Positions 8,335 through 16,838 of a stretch of 64,000 nt of DNA are shown here, one piece after another. Under the pieces are notes generated by a model that was not told the origin of the DNA, ran no database searches, and saw only the letters and a list, made by a program, of their open reading frames with translations. Made by a program: the position numbers and the translations under genes. This stretch comes from Flavobacteriales bacterium (lineage in GTDB: Bacteria; Bacteroidota; Bacteroidia; Flavobacteriales_F; PHOS-HE28): positions 124,001 to 188,000 of the forward strand of contig JADIYA010000009.1 of the NCBI GenBank assembly GCA_016705545.1, in the 5' to 3' direction. The number at the start of each line of letters is the position of its first letter. Position 1 is the stretch's first letter.

Positions 8335-9470
8335 ATGCCGCCCATGATCGCCGTGGTGATGGCCACCTACAACAATGCCGGCACCCTGGCTGCCGTGATC
8401 GCTGGTGTGAAGCGCGTTGCACCTGGACCGGTGATCGTGGTGGACGATGGCAGCACGGACAGCACTGCGGAGATCCTGCGTGGCATCCAAGGCATTGAGA
8501 ACTTGCGCGTGGAACCGAACAAAGGCAAGGGCCATGCGCTGCGCACCGGCTTCGCACATGCACGGGCCATCGGCTGCTCGCATGCGATCACGATCGATTC
8601 CGACGGGCAGCACGATGCGGATGACATCCCTGCCATTGCAGCAGCGATAAACAAACAGCCCGAGTCCATGGTGATGGGCGTGCGGAACATGGATCAGGCC
8701 AGCGTGCCGGGCCGCAGCTCCTTCGGCAACCGCTTCAGCAACTTCTGGTTCAAGGTGGAAACGGGCCTCACGCTGCGTGATACGCAGACCGGTTTCCGCG
8801 GCTGGCCCTTGATTCCGCTGGAAGGGATGCGCTGGCTCACCGACCGTTTCGGATTCGAGGTGGAGGCTATCGTGAAGCTGGCTTGGCGCGGAACGCCATT
8901 CGAACAGGTACCGGTGCGCGTGCGCTACGATTTCCCCGAGCGCGTGTCGCACTTCAAGCCCTTCCTCGATTTCTCCCGCATCAGCGTGCTGAATGCCTGG
9001 CTGGTGACCTGCGCGCTCGCTTGGTACTGGCCGAAGCGCTTGATCCTGCAAGGCGGCTTGTGGCGTGCGATCAAGGCCGAAGCTGTGCATCCGGAGGAAA
9101 GCTCCATGCGCAAGGCCTGCGCGATCGGCTTCGGCTTCTTCATGGGCATCGTGCCCATTTGGGGCTTGCAGCTCCTTATCGGGATTCCGCTGGCCTACCT
9201 ATTCCGGCTGAATCGCGTGCTCTTCGTGGCGGCGGCCAACATCAGCATCCCACCGATGATCCCGGTGATCCTGTACGCCAGCTACCGGATGGGTGCGCCC
9301 TTCGCAGGAGCCGATGCCTACCTCCCAGCGAGCCTTGATGATCTTTCATTGGCCGGGATTCACGACCATATCGTGCAATACATCGTAGGTGCCGTGGCAC
9401 TGGCCGTCTGCATGGGGCCATCGGCGTCGCCGTCGCTTTCCCGTTGCTGCGGATCTTCAGGCAGCGGTGA
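8335..9470 (+). CDS. GT2 glycosyltransferase with C-terminal DUF2062, frameshifted near its end
   Basis: Residues 1-220 are a dolichyl-phosphate-mannose-synthase-like GT2 domain. It has MATYNNAGTL, the VVDDGSTDST nucleotide-binding motif and a DxD at Asp88-Ser-Asp90 (TIDSDGQHD). Residues about 250-360 are a DUF2062 membrane domain (AIGFGFFMGIVPIWGLQ, SIPPMIPVILY). Such fusions occur in flexirubin clusters. In the raw frame the last ~25 residues become nonsense and run to 9489. Adding one base in the G run near 9416 restores a hydrophobic end (AIGVAVAFPLLRIFRQR) and a TGA at 9468-9470. A homopolymer error is the likely cause, and I annotate the repaired end. Confidence 0.85.
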
Positions 9471-9485
9471 GCGAGGCAGGCACGG

Positions 9486-10124
9486 TTAATCCGCGCGCCC
9501 CCAATCCTTCTTGGTGAGCCAAGCTCCGAATTCCTTGCCCAGCTTGGCGTAGCCTTCACCGATGCGGCCGCTTGCATCGAAGTCGAAGCCCATGGCGTCC
9601 TGTGCAGGTGCGCGTTGGATCTCCACCTCTGCCAGGGCGACATCAGGAGCGCTCGTCTCATGCAAGGTGATCGTGGCCGTTATGTAGCCCGGCATCCGGG
9701 ATATGCCCACGTTGTAGCCCGGCTCGGTATCAGTAGTATGCACTTTGATCGTGTAACGGGCATCGCTCTTATCCCGTCCAGCTTTGAGCGCCACCTTTCC
9801 CTTTGCAAGGCGCTCATTGAGCAATTCCTCGAATCGAGGCTCGTACACGTTGGCGCGAGCGGCCACCCACTTCTCCGCCCATGAATCGCCTTTGCCGGCC
9901 TCTTTCTCGTTGTGCTCCTTGCGCTTCTTCTCCACGTACTTCTCCTCCGTGAACTTGCCTACCACCATGTTCTCATAGCTATACACGAGCATCACGGACG
10001 ATTCACCTGCGAGTGCGGAGAAATCACCTTTCTTGAGAACGGTGCGCATGGGTGAGGCACCGAACTGAGCGAAGCCCGGAGCAACGAGCACGAGGAATGC
10101 GGACAGTGCGAGCGAGCGAAGCAT
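9486..10124 (-). CDS. secreted hypothetical protein with signal peptide
   Basis: The 212-residue product begins with a clear Sec signal peptide (MLRSLALSAFLVLVAPGFAQ, cleavage after AQ). The rest is charged and probably globular: a Lys/Glu-rich helix region (residues 60-95), then beta-like segments (ARYTIKVHT, YITATITLHE). I do not recognise a family with confidence; it could be a periplasmic or surface-exposed protein. It is transcribed toward the pigment operon, with only 15 nt between the two stop codons. A weak TAnnTTGC box precedes it at about 10147-10154 on the minus strand. Confidence 0.75.
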   Translation of the reverse strand: MLRSLALSAFLVLVAPGFAQFGASPMRTVLKKGDFSALAGESSVMLVYSYENMVVGKFTEEKYVEKKRKEHNEKEAGKGDSWAEKWVAARANVYEPRFEELLNERLAKGKVALKAGRDKSDARYTIKVHTTDTEPGYNVGISRMPGYITATITLHETSAPDVALAEVEIQRAPAQDAMGFDFDASGRIGEGYAKLGKEFGAWLTKKDWGRAD

Positions 10125-10308
10125 GGGTATTGGGGTTTGGGCTGCAATCTAGCTGCTTCCGGAGAAGCGTCGCTTCATTCTGAATGCAATGCAGGAGCAT
10201 GGCATGCCCGAGGTCCGCGCAGACGATCATCTTTGCCCTCCCGCCGCCATGGCCACCACCCTCGTTCTATCGGCAACCCCACCCATCGCTCCGGCGTATG
10301 AGGCCGCC

Positions 10309-10869
10309 ATGCAACGGCAGCAATACGCGGTGATCGACGTGGAGGTCACCGAAGGGGACCCCACGCGCGGGCGGGTGATGGAGGTGGCGGTGATCGCGCT
10401 GGATGGCAGCCAGGAGCGGCTTCGCTGGGACAGCTTGGTGCAACCGCGCGAGCGCGTTCCGTGGTTCACCCGCAAGCTCACTGGCATCGACGATGATCTA
10501 TTGCGCCATGCACCCTGCTTCCATGAGATCGCCAGCACCTTGGCCACGCTCACGCAGGACCGCATCGTGGTGGCCCACAATGTCCGGTTCGACATGACTG
10601 CGCTGCGGCACGAGTTCGCGCGGGTGGGCCTCCCGTACGACCGGGCCACGATCTGCACCGAGCGCGTGGGCCGCAGGCTCATGCCCGCCCTCGAGCACTA
10701 CAACCTCACGAGCCTCTGCCGGCACTTGGGCATCCACTTCCCGAAAGCCCATCGCGCCTTGGCCGATGCCGAGGCCACCGCGGAACTGCTCAAGCGCATG
10801 ATCCAGGAGTTCGGCTCCGATGCTGTGCTGGGCGGCATGTTGCCCGAGCGGGTGGCCAAGCGCGCCTAG
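10309..10869 (+). CDS. DnaQ-like 3'-5' exonuclease (DEDD family)
   Basis: The protein has the three Exo motifs of DnaQ/RNase T-type nucleases: ExoI Asp10-Val-Glu12 in AVIDVEVTEG, ExoII in VAHNVRFDMTALRHEF, and ExoIII in KAHRALADAEATAELL. It acts on 3' ends of DNA or RNA with two metal ions. I chose the ATG at 10309 because family members begin a few residues before the ExoI strand; ATG 10249 (20 residues longer) is an alternative. At 186 residues it lacks the GIY-YIG domain of many longer Bacteroidota homologues. The TAG stop lies inside the left arm of the inverted repeat described next. Confidence 0.88.
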   Translation: MQRQQYAVIDVEVTEGDPTRGRVMEVAVIALDGSQERLRWDSLVQPRERVPWFTRKLTGIDDDLLRHAPCFHEIASTLATLTQDRIVVAHNVRFDMTALRHEFARVGLPYDRATICTERVGRRLMPALEHYNLTSLCRHLGIHFPKAHRALADAEATAELLKRMIQEFGSDAVLGGMLPERVAKRA

Positions 10870-11059
10870 AAGCGGTCTTAAAAAAATCCCCTTCGGGCAT
10901 AGCTGGGCCTTTTCGCGCCCATGCTTCGTTGCCCAACCCTTGCAGAACGTCCAACTCTGCGCAGGCGTCATTCCGGGCTTGACCCGGAACGCGCCTCGTC
11001 TGGCCGCGAAAATCCTCCGGCTCGCTTTCTTCCGAAAGGAATTTCAAGACCGGTTCTAG
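10866..11059. repeat. inverted-repeat (MITE/REP-like) element spanning two convergent stop codons
   Basis: The segment starts with CTAGAAGCGGTCTT (10866-10879) and ends with its near-complement AAGACCGGTTCTAG (11046-11059); 13 of 14 positions pair. The similarity continues inward (AAATCCCCTTCGG against CCGAAAGGAATTT), so the imperfect terminal repeats are about 28-33 nt. In the middle is a second palindrome, TTCCGGG-CTTGA-CCCGGAA at 10971-10989. The left arm supplies the TAG stop of the exonuclease and the right arm the TAG stop of the small membrane protein on the minus strand. No transposase is encoded. It may be a non-autonomous element or a large bidirectional terminator. Confidence 0.6.
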
Positions 11060-11343
11060 CCGAGCAGGGCATTGGTCGCCCACAGCACCCACATCACGAT
11101 TGCGGCGCCGGTGCCGAAGAGGGCGAGTCGTATTCCAAGGCGTGAGCGCTTCACACTTGCAGCCGTGTAGCGCAACAAGTGCGTCCTGGCCCTGCGCTGG
11201 CCCCACCAGCCGAATGCGATGGCATAGAGACCGAGCACCAGCGCAAGTGAACAGAGATGCCCGGCGAACGCCAGCGGAATGCTCAAGGCGCCGAAGACCA
11301 GGGTCACCGTCGAGAGCGGCAGCCGGCGTTCCTCTTGTTTCAT
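11056..11343 (-). CDS. small membrane protein, DUF4190-like
   Basis: The 95-residue protein has two or three hydrophobic helices (about residues 11-26, 30-47 and 70-92). Between them is a basic linker (WWGQRRARTHLLRYTAASVKRSRLG). The pattern STVTLVFGALSIPLAF followed by a second helix resembles the DUF4190-type small membrane proteins common in Bacteroidota, but the match is by eye. Its start overlaps the stop of coaE, so it is the last gene of the coaE transcription unit. No function is assigned. Confidence 0.65.
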   Translation of the reverse strand: MKQEERRLPLSTVTLVFGALSIPLAFAGHLCSLALVLGLYAIAFGWWGQRRARTHLLRYTAASVKRSRLGIRLALFGTGAAIVMWVLWATNALLG

Positions 11344-11924
11344 GGTTGTGCGCCGCGAAGCGCGGCATCGATTGAGAGCACCTGCGGGATCACCAGTTCG
11401 TCGCCTGTGTTGCGGATCACGTGCTGCGCGATCGCCGAACGCTCCTCTTCCGTTGCCTGATGGCGCATGCGCGCGCGCACCTGCTCCTCGGTGATGCCGT
11501 CGCGCGCCATCACCCTGCGGATCCGCTCCGGCTCCGGGCAGCTTACGGTGAGCACTTGATCGAAGCGCTTCCAGCCCTCGTTCTCGGCCATGAGCGCAGC
11601 CTCCATGATCACATAGGGGGCCTCCTGATCAAGCACCCACCGATCGAAATCAGCACGGACAGCCGGATGCACAATGGCGTTCACGGCTTGGCGCGCCTCT
11701 TCGTTCTTGAAAATGATCTCCGCCAACGCCGCTCGATCCAATCGTCCATCGCGGTAGATGCCCTGCCCGAACCGAGCGCTCAGCGCTGATTTCACGGCCG
11801 CATCGGTCTCCATCAACGATCGCGCTCGCTCATCGGCGTGGTACACGGGTATCCCGAGCACCGCGAAGACCTTGGCCACGGTGCTCTTTCCGCTGCCGAT
11901 GCCGCCGGTGAGACCGATCCTCAT
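11340..11924 (-). CDS. coaE: dephospho-CoA kinase
   Basis: CoaE phosphorylates the 3'-OH of dephospho-CoA, the final step of coenzyme A synthesis. The P-loop is intact at the N-terminus (MRIGLTGGIGSGKSTVAKVF), followed by YHADERARSLME, which contains the Asp of the substrate site, and by the lid-region EEQVRARMRHQAT. The chosen ATG at 11924 is the one directly before the P-loop strand; an in-frame extension by 9 residues is less likely. The length of 194 residues is normal for the family. It lies downstream of yajC on the same strand. Confidence 0.95.
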   Translation of the reverse strand: MRIGLTGGIGSGKSTVAKVFAVLGIPVYHADERARSLMETDAAVKSALSARFGQGIYRDGRLDRAALAEIIFKNEEARQAVNAIVHPAVRADFDRWVLDQEAPYVIMEAALMAENEGWKRFDQVLTVSCPEPERIRRVMARDGITEEQVRARMRHQATEEERSAIAQHVIRNTGDELVIPQVLSIDAALRGAQP

Positions 11925-11978
11925 CATGATGCCCGATGTCGCCCCGGTCAATCGACGCTATGGCTGAGATTCTTGCGA

Positions 11979-12317
11979 TCAGGACTTGGCCGTCGCTTCA
12001 TTCAACTGCATGGTGCTGTCCATGGCAATGGCGCTCTTCTCGAAGCGGAGCTTCACATTGTTGTCCACTTCAACAAGGATCGTGGTATCCGCCACCTCCA
12101 GCACCTTGCCGTGGATGCCGCTGATGGTGATCACCTTGGCGCCTTTCTGGAGTGCCTCGCGGAACTTCTTGGCATCCTTGGCCTTCTTCTGCTGGGGGCG
12201 GATCATGAAGAACCAGAAGACGACCATGAGGAGGCCCATCATGATCCAGAACTGAGGACCGCCACTGGCGCTGGGTTCCGAAGGTGCGGCTTGGAGGAGA
12301 ATCGAGTGAAGGAGCAT
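11979..12317 (-). CDS. yajC: preprotein translocase subunit YajC
   Basis: YajC is a small accessory subunit of the SecDF-YajC membrane complex. The 112-residue protein has a single transmembrane helix (about residues 23-41, FWIMMGLLMVVFWFFMIRP) ending in the hallmark RPQQKKAKDAKKF. A cytoplasmic beta domain follows (GAKVITISGIHGKVLEV). The N-terminal Ser/Pro-rich segment is typical of Bacteroidota YajC. It is followed by coaE and preceded by a DUF1573 lipoprotein and nusB, a gene order often seen in Bacteroidota. Confidence 0.96.
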   Translation of the reverse strand: MLLHSILLQAAPSEPSASGGPQFWIMMGLLMVVFWFFMIRPQQKKAKDAKKFREALQKGAKVITISGIHGKVLEVADTTILVEVDNNVKLRFEKSAIAMDSTMQLNEATAKS

Positions 12318-12328
12318 CGTTTCGTTGC

Positions 12329-12805
12329 TTAGGGTTTCGGGTTGGTCTCTGGGCCGAGCACTTCACCGGTGATGGTGAGCACGGTGCTGGCCGGCAAGGC
12401 ATTGCTCACCACGGTGACGCTCTTGTGCTGCACGCCGCTGCGGCCCTCGCTGTCGAAGGCCACGGTGATCTCGCCGCCTGCGCCGGGCGCGATGGGTTCC
12501 TTGGGCCAGTCCTTTCCGACGGTGCAGCCGCAAGAGCCGTTCACGGCGGAGATCACCAGCGGGCTGCCCCCGGTGTTGCTGAAGGCGAATCGCATCTCCA
12601 CGCGCTTGCCTTGAACCACCTTGCCCATGTCGTGCGCCGTGCGCTCGAAGTTGATGCGCGGGTAGTCCTCCTCATCGAGCTGCTCGTAGCCCGATGCGGG
12701 GAAGTTGATGTCGCGCGTGCTCACCTCGCCGCGCTCCCCGCTGTCCGTCAGGAAGCAGCCGTTCAGCACGAGCGCTAAGGCGAGGAGGAGAAAGGCGCGG
12801 TGCAT
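12329..12805 (-). CDS. DUF1573 domain lipoprotein
   Basis: The 158-residue protein has a lipoprotein signal peptide ending in a lipobox (LALVLNGC, Cys17). A DUF1573 domain (residues about 48-150) follows, with the diagnostic HDMGKVVQGKRVEMRFAFSNTG and SAVNGSCGCTVG segments. The domain has an Ig/MSP-like fold; its function is not known. The protein is expected in the periplasm, tethered to a membrane. It sits between nusB and yajC, its usual neighbours in this phylum. Confidence 0.92.
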   Translation of the reverse strand: MHRAFLLLALALVLNGCFLTDSGERGEVSTRDINFPASGYEQLDEEDYPRINFERTAHDMGKVVQGKRVEMRFAFSNTGGSPLVISAVNGSCGCTVGKDWPKEPIAPGAGGEITVAFDSEGRSGVQHKSVTVVSNALPASTVLTITGEVLGPETNPKP

Positions 12806-12811
12806 AGGTTA

Positions 12812-13762
12812 TCAGCTCTCGAGCAGTCCACGGCCCACCTTGCGGATGCGGCCATCGGCCTTCATCTCCGCGAAGAGCTTGTCGAGCACGCCGTTGATGA
12901 AGAGCTTGCTCTTCGGCGTGCTGTAGGCCTTGGCGATCTCGATGTATTCGTTCAGGGTGACCTTCACGGGGATCTGATCGAAGATGCGCGCCTCGGTGAG
13001 GGCCATCTTCATCAGGATCATGTCGGTGTAGGCGATCCGGTCCGTGTCCCAGTTGCTGGCCTTGGCGGCGATGAGCGCTTCGTGCTCGGAATCGAGCACG
13101 ATGGATTGGCGGAAGAGGTCATTCACGAAGGCGCGCTCCTCCACGGGATCGTGCGTGAGGCCATTGAGGCATTGATCCCCGCCATCGGCCACGCGCCATT
13201 GCTCCAGCACGCGCTTCACGAGGCCAGCCGCCAGATCGAGATCCTCGAGCCAATAGATGCTGCGGCCCTCGAACACATCCTGGATGGACTCGCTGTTGGC
13301 GATCTGCTCGCTCAGGAGCTCTACGGCAAAGGCGCGGTCCTTCGTGAAGGAAGGTGCCGTTTCGGCCATGTAGGCCTTGTAGGCATCGCTCTCCTCCATG
13401 GCCTTGAACAGGGCGGTGAAGAGCTCCATGTGACCCACCCAGCTCACCCGGCGCTTCTCGCATTCGAGGCGCAGCCGCTCGCTCTGGGCGATGTCGCGCA
13501 CGATCACATGCTCCACGAATCGCCGGCTGGGGTCAAGGTCCGCAGCAGTGGGCAGGTGCTTCTTCTTGCGGTCCTCCATCCGCAGTTCGGCCACGTGGCG
13601 CAATTCGCCGAAGGCGAGCAGCAGTGCCAGGTAGAGGTCGTGCGTGCGATCGATGCCCTGATGCAGCTCCTTCTCCACGGCGGCCGTGCTGGCATGCTCG
13701 CCCTGCCCGTAGGCATACAATGCTTGATAGACCTTGATGCGGAGGTAGCGGCGGTTCAGCAT
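12812..13762 (-). CDS. nusB: transcription antitermination factor NusB (long Bacteroidota form)
   Basis: NusB binds boxA RNA with NusE and promotes rRNA antitermination. The ATG at 13762 gives 316 residues with the N-terminus MLNRRYLRIKVYQALYAYGQ, diagnostic of the long NusB of Bacteroidota. The conserved NusB core is in the C-terminal half (SNWDTDRIAYTDMILMKMAL, IPVKVTLNEYIEIAKAYS, FINGVLDKLFAEM). An in-frame extension upstream by 32 residues lacks similarity and was dropped. It is divergent from the ABC exporter gene across a 207-nt gap. Confidence 0.95.
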   Translation of the reverse strand: MLNRRYLRIKVYQALYAYGQGEHASTAAVEKELHQGIDRTHDLYLALLLAFGELRHVAELRMEDRKKKHLPTAADLDPSRRFVEHVIVRDIAQSERLRLECEKRRVSWVGHMELFTALFKAMEESDAYKAYMAETAPSFTKDRAFAVELLSEQIANSESIQDVFEGRSIYWLEDLDLAAGLVKRVLEQWRVADGGDQCLNGLTHDPVEERAFVNDLFRQSIVLDSEHEALIAAKASNWDTDRIAYTDMILMKMALTEARIFDQIPVKVTLNEYIEIAKAYSTPKSKLFINGVLDKLFAEMKADGRIRKVGRGLLES

Positions 13763-13895
13763 GGGGGATGGGAAGCGAGGCTCGGTGTCAGTTGGTTCTA
13801 TCGCTTCTCGTCTGCTTCGGCTTCCTGCGATCCGTGCCCTTGTGCCAGCTTGCTCCAACCGGTCAATGCGCTCCGAACCGCCCTTCGGCTCCGCC

Positions 13896-13903
13896 TACCT
13901 TTG
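13896..13903 (+). promoter_or_regulatory. Bacteroidota -7 promoter box upstream of the ABC exporter
   Basis: TACCTTTG matches the Bacteroidota sigma-70 -7 consensus TAnnTTTG and lies 66 nt before the exporter ATG. No clear TTG was found at the -33 position, so this is a partial match. Confidence 0.5.
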
Positions 13904-13969
13904 GCGCCCGATTGAAAACAAGGCATCGCTGGAAAGGCGGCCAAAAGTAGAAAGTTCCCCTCCGCGCCG

Positions 13970-15847
13970 ATGCGACCGCTGCTGAAGCTGAACCCGTACT
14001 TCGCCAAATACCCTTGGCACCTGCTGCTGGGCACGCTCTTCATCGTGCTCAGCAACCTCTTCGCCGTGTACGCCCCGCAAGTGGTGCGCGAGGCCATCGA
14101 CTTGATCACGGCCGGCTTCACGCAGCTGCAACTGCCTGCCGCTGAGCGCACGCTGGACGTGCCCGATACGCTTGAACGTTGGATCAGCTGGACGGGCATC
14201 GGGCTGAACGACCGGGTGCAGCGGCTGGGCGACGGCGGCGAACTGGCGCGCACCATCGTCTGGCTCGCCGGATTGCTCGCGCTGCTCTACCTGGCGCTTG
14301 CGCTGCTCAAGGGCTTCTTCCTCTTCCTCATGCGGCAGACGATAATCGTGGTGAGCCGGCTGATCGAATTCGATCTGAAGAACGACGTCTTCGACCACTA
14401 CCAGCGCCTGGACCGGGCCTTCTACAAGCGCAACAGCACCGGCGACCTCATGAACCGCATCAGCGAGGACGTGGGCAAGGTGCGGATGTACCTCGGGCCT
14501 GCGGTGATGTACACCATCAACCTCGTGGTGCTCTTCGTGATGTGCATCGGCTTCATGTTGCACGTGAACACCGAACTCACCTTGTGGACGCTGGCCCCGC
14601 TCCCGCTGATGAGCATCGCCATCTATTACGTGAGCGACGTGATCAACCGCAAGAGCGCGCGCGTGCAGGAGCAACAGAGTCGTTTGAGCACCCTGGCCCA
14701 GGAGACCTTCAGCGGGATCCGCGTGCTGAAGGCCTATGCCAAGGAGCCGATGGCCGTGGACCGTTTCCGTGAGGCCGCCGGCGAATACCGCGCACGGAGC
14801 CTGGAACAGGCCAAGGTCGATGCGGTCTTCATGCCCGCCATCATGCTGCTGATCGGCGTGAGCTCCGTGCTCACCATCCTCGTGGGCGGCCTGAAGCTGA
14901 TCAACGGCGACCCCAGCGTGACGGTTGGCAACATCGCCGAATTCATCATCTACGTGAACATGCTCACCTGGCCCTTCGCGAGCCTTGGATGGGTCACCTC
15001 GCTCATTCAGCAGGCCAGCGCCAGCATGGTGCGCATCGATGAGTTCCTCTCCACCGAACCGGCCATCGCCGATGCGGGCGATGAGCTCCAAGAGATCCAC
15101 GGCGCCATCACCTTCAAGAAGGTCAGCTTCACCTACCCCGATACGGGGATCACCGCGCTGCGCGATGTGAGCTTCCACTTGCCCGCAGGAGGAACCCTCG
15201 CCGTGGTGGGCCACACCGGCAGCGGCAAGAGCACGCTCGCCGACCTGATCGCCCGCGCTTATGACCCCACCAGCGGACAGGTGCTCATTGATGGAATCGA
15301 TGTGCGGCGGATCAAGCTCGCACGGCTGCGGCATCAGCTCGGCTTCGTCCCGCAGGACGTCTTCCTCTTCAGCGACAGCATCCGCAGCAACATCGCCTTC
15401 CGCTTGGAATCGTCGGCCGACGTGGAGGAACGGGTGGTGCAGGCGGCACGCACTGCGCAGGTGCACAACGACATCATCGGCTTCCCCAAGGGCTACGACA
15501 CGTTGCTGGGCGAGCGCGGCATCACCCTGAGCGGCGGACAGAAACAGCGCGTGAGCATCGCCCGGGCCATCGCTGCACGACCGCGGATCCTGCTCTTCGA
15601 CGATGCCCTGAGCGCCGTGGATACCGCCACGGAAGAGGCCATCCTGCGCGAGTTGCGCAGCGTGATGAAGGGCCGCACCACCGTGATCATCAGCCACCGC
15701 ATCAGCGCCGTGCGCGACGCCGATCGCATCCTGGTGCTGGATCACGGGCGCGTGGTGGAAGAAGGCACGCACGCCGAGCTCATCGACAAGGGCGGCGTGT
15801 ACAACCAGTTGCACGAAGAGCAATTGCTGGAGGAGGCGGAGGGCTGA
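13970..15847 (+). CDS. ABC transporter, fused permease-ATPase (MsbA/Mdl-like exporter)
   Basis: The 625-residue protein has an N-terminal type IV exporter membrane domain (about six helices, residues 18-340) and a C-terminal nucleotide-binding domain. Walker A is Gly414-His-Thr-Gly-Ser-Gly-Lys420-Ser-Thr, the signature is LSGGQ at 520-524, and Walker B ends at Asp544 with switch histidine in IISHRIS. The residue after Walker B is Asp545 (LLFDDALSAVD) instead of the catalytic Glu. That substitution is typical of the degenerate half of heterodimeric exporters such as MdlA/YheI. No partner gene is adjacent. It may export lipids or drugs; the substrate is unknown. Confidence 0.92.
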   Translation: MRPLLKLNPYFAKYPWHLLLGTLFIVLSNLFAVYAPQVVREAIDLITAGFTQLQLPAAERTLDVPDTLERWISWTGIGLNDRVQRLGDGGELARTIVWLAGLLALLYLALALLKGFFLFLMRQTIIVVSRLIEFDLKNDVFDHYQRLDRAFYKRNSTGDLMNRISEDVGKVRMYLGPAVMYTINLVVLFVMCIGFMLHVNTELTLWTLAPLPLMSIAIYYVSDVINRKSARVQEQQSRLSTLAQETFSGIRVLKAYAKEPMAVDRFREAAGEYRARSLEQAKVDAVFMPAIMLLIGVSSVLTILVGGLKLINGDPSVTVGNIAEFIIYVNMLTWPFASLGWVTSLIQQASASMVRIDEFLSTEPAIADAGDELQEIHGAITFKKVSFTYPDTGITALRDVSFHLPAGGTLAVVGHTGSGKSTLADLIARAYDPTSGQVLIDGIDVRRIKLARLRHQLGFVPQDVFLFSDSIRSNIAFRLESSADVEERVVQAARTAQVHNDIIGFPKGYDTLLGERGITLSGGQKQRVSIARAIAARPRILLFDDALSAVDTATEEAILRELRSVMKGRTTVIISHRISAVRDADRILVLDHGRVVEEGTHAELIDKGGVYNQLHEEQLLEEAEG

Positions 15848-15884
15848 GGAAACCCGATCGCATCACGCACGTCTTTCCGATTGA

Positions 15885-16838
15885 ATGCATCATCCACATA
15901 GCGGTATCGCGGACAGGCTCTTGTGGCTCCTTCGCTTAGCGGCACTTCCGGGACTATTGGCGTTGGCTAACGTGGCTTACGGATCTGAAGGTGCCGATCC
16001 TCCTGGTTCCCCGGCGGTGAAGCCCTTGCCACTGAAGCGCGGCAGCCGCATGCTGCACCGCTCGCGTTCGAACACCACGCACGACACGCATTACCTCTTC
16101 GGCACCTCGGCCATCGCCATGGAAAGCGGACGCGGCTGCTACCAAGTGCATGACGTGCTGCTCCACAGTGCGAGTTTCTCGCCGGTGCAAGGCCTGGCCA
16201 TTGGTGGCGGGGTGCAGGTGGCCTCGCTCGTGAGCAGTTTGGCCTCCCGCGAGCGCGAGCCCTTGCTGTTCGCGCGAGCCAGCTTCAGCGGGAAGCTCGG
16301 GGGCGGCGCGCACTTGGGCGGCTTCGCACTGGCCGCACGCACCAGCGTGAGCCCATCGGCGCGCGAGCGCAGCACCTTTCCCGTGAGCTTGGGCCTCGGC
16401 GGTGCGCAGCTCACCCTCGGCAACGACCGCGCCCACGCGACCATCTCCATTGGCGGAGCCATGGACGACCGGGGCATGAAGGACCGTCCACTATTCGGCC
16501 TGGCCGGGCTCGTGCACCTCACCGACCACTTCTGCCTGATCACCGAGCATTGGCAATTGCCATTCGGCCCCGACGGCTACCGTGTGCACGGCTATGGCGT
16601 GCGCTTCACGCACCGTGCCATGGCCCTCGATGCCGCCTTCGCCGTGAACCGCGAGCTCGCTGCCGGGCTTCTTGCGGGCGTGTCCGGGACGCGCGCGGGC
16701 CTACAGGCCCCGGCGTTGGGCGAAATCTCAGGGCCGAGGTGGTGGCCTGCCAACGAAGCCGGCGCCACACACGGGCGAGCCACCGGGCCATTGGCCATGA
16801 TGCCCCCCGCCCGCCGGCTGTTCCCGACCGAAGGCTGA
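15885..16838 (+). CDS. hypothetical secreted or outer-membrane protein
   Basis: The 317-residue protein starts with a hydrophobic segment (LLWLLRLAALPGLLALANVAYG) that can act as a signal peptide. The body has alternating glycine-rich strands (LAIGGGVQVASLV, LGGGAHLGGFALAA, HATISIGGAM, GYRVHGYGVRFTHRAMALDAAFAV), suggesting an outer-membrane beta-barrel. I do not recognise a family. The last ~55 residues are Pro/Ala/Arg-rich and do not look like a barrel, so the true C-terminus may be altered by a frameshift after AVNREL; this could not be proved. Confidence 0.6.
   Translation: MHHPHSGIADRLLWLLRLAALPGLLALANVAYGSEGADPPGSPAVKPLPLKRGSRMLHRSRSNTTHDTHYLFGTSAIAMESGRGCYQVHDVLLHSASFSPVQGLAIGGGVQVASLVSSLASREREPLLFARASFSGKLGGGAHLGGFALAARTSVSPSARERSTFPVSLGLGGAQLTLGNDRAHATISIGGAMDDRGMKDRPLFGLAGLVHLTDHFCLITEHWQLPFGPDGYRVHGYGVRFTHRAMALDAAFAVNRELAAGLLAGVSGTRAGLQAPALGEISGPRWWPANEAGATHGRATGPLAMMPPARRLFPTEG

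Noticed and set aside
15885..16838. A frameshift near the C-terminus of the hypothetical barrel protein
   Set aside because: The tail after about residue 260 is unusual, but no alternative frame gave a convincing barrel end, so I did not change the gene.
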